Source: an uncultured Collinsella sp.
Lineage (GTDB): Bacteria; Actinomycetota; Coriobacteriia; Coriobacteriales; Coriobacteriaceae
Reading direction: 5' to 3'
NCBI GenBank assembly: GCA_902489855.1
Contig: CABUBS010000045.1
Location: 1 to 12,913 of the forward strand
DNA length: 12,913 nucleotides
The position numbers were made by a program, and so were the translations under genes. This document shows positions 12,804 to 12,913 of the stretch, piece after piece. Under the pieces are notes generated by a model that searched no databases, was not told the DNA's origin, and saw only the letters and a program-made list of their open reading frames with translations. Numbering within the stretch: position 1 is the first letter of the stretch; each line of letters opens with the position of its first letter.

Positions 12804-12913
12804 GAAAAACCTCGTCTGCCTGCACAACTCCACAACTCCCCCGCACAAATGGGTCCGCATGCGACGGAGGAAAACGGATCTCTTGGCAGTTGCGGTGAAA
12901 TAGTTCCTGGCTG

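Larger units (their letters stand above)
12638..12913. other. Non-coding region upstream of rplE
   Basis: I find no convincing gene here. One minus-strand frame is open from the window edge into the start of rplE (12912 to 12607), but its translation is Cys-rich, unlike L24 or any family I know, and it overlaps rplE; I treat it as chance. The stretch contains the rplE promoter and leader hairpin and a tandem 8-base repeat, CACAACTC twice (12823-12838). Confidence 0.6.

Noticed and set aside
12607..12912. Minus-strand frame open from the window edge into rplE
   Set aside because: About 100 stop-free codons, but the translation is Cys- and Arg-rich without a known pattern, does not resemble L24, overlaps rplE, and has no good ribosome binding site.
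12699..12913. TCCTGGCTG repeated at 12699-12707 and 12905-12913
   Set aside because: Nine-base direct repeat 206 bases apart, within chance expectation, with no mobile-element features between the copies.

Overview
The window is a compact chromosomal segment, GC-rich (I estimate roughly 58-60% G+C by eye), in which every recognised gene lies on the minus strand. Read from the right end to the left, it is the distal spc operon followed by the alpha operon: rplE, rpsZ, rpsH, rplF, rplR, rpsE, rpmD, rplO, secY, adk, map, infA, rpmJ, rpsM, rpsK, rpsD, rpoA, rplQ. Then come truA, a glycosyltransferase-like gene and argR. This gene order, the zinc-type S14, the zinc-lid adenylate kinase, the 313-residue alpha subunit and the base composition suggest a Gram-positive actinobacterial lineage. 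My best guess is a Coriobacteriia genome such as Collinsella or a relative. That placement rests on recall of family sequences, not on a search.

Layout by region (minus-strand order). 12913-12638: a non-coding leader before rplE with a plausible promoter (about 12775-12803) and a hairpin next to the rplE ribosome binding site. rplX, normally just upstream of rplE, is not in these 276 bases. 12637-9106: seven more ribosomal protein genes follow rplE, some almost fused (2-3 base gaps) and others separated by 75-119 base spacers that hold hairpins. 9112-6396: secY overlaps rplO by 7 bases, then adk, then map overlapping adk through an ATGA. 6395-6073: a promoter-like site with an embedded 26-base dyad, then infA. 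6072-5923: a 150-base structured spacer. 5922-2898: rpmJ-rpsM-rpsK-rpsD-rpoA-rplQ, closed by a strong terminator (2841-2871). 2805-1981: truA. 1831-782: a GT2-like glycosyltransferase. 774-649: an intergenic region with a perfect 13-base inverted repeat and a likely argR promoter. 648-211: argR. 1-92: a terminator facing right, serving a plus-strand gene that ends at or before the left edge.

The genes form one growth-linked programme: ribosome assembly (S4, S5, S8, S11, S13, S14, L5, L6, L15, L17, L18, L30, L36), translation initiation (IF-1), nascent-chain processing (methionine aminopeptidase), membrane insertion and secretion (SecY), adenylate balance (Adk), transcription (RNA polymerase alpha) and tRNA modification (TruA). 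The last two genes, the glycosyltransferase and ArgR, look like separate transcription units.

I found no mobile element, CRISPR array, rRNA or tRNA, and no clear evidence of a novel system. The non-routine content is regulatory: hairpins in the wide spacers of an otherwise tight operon, dyads over promoters, and the rplX-rplE break. Non-ATG starts are common (rpsM TTG; secY, rpsZ and rplF GTG; infA TTG or GTG).
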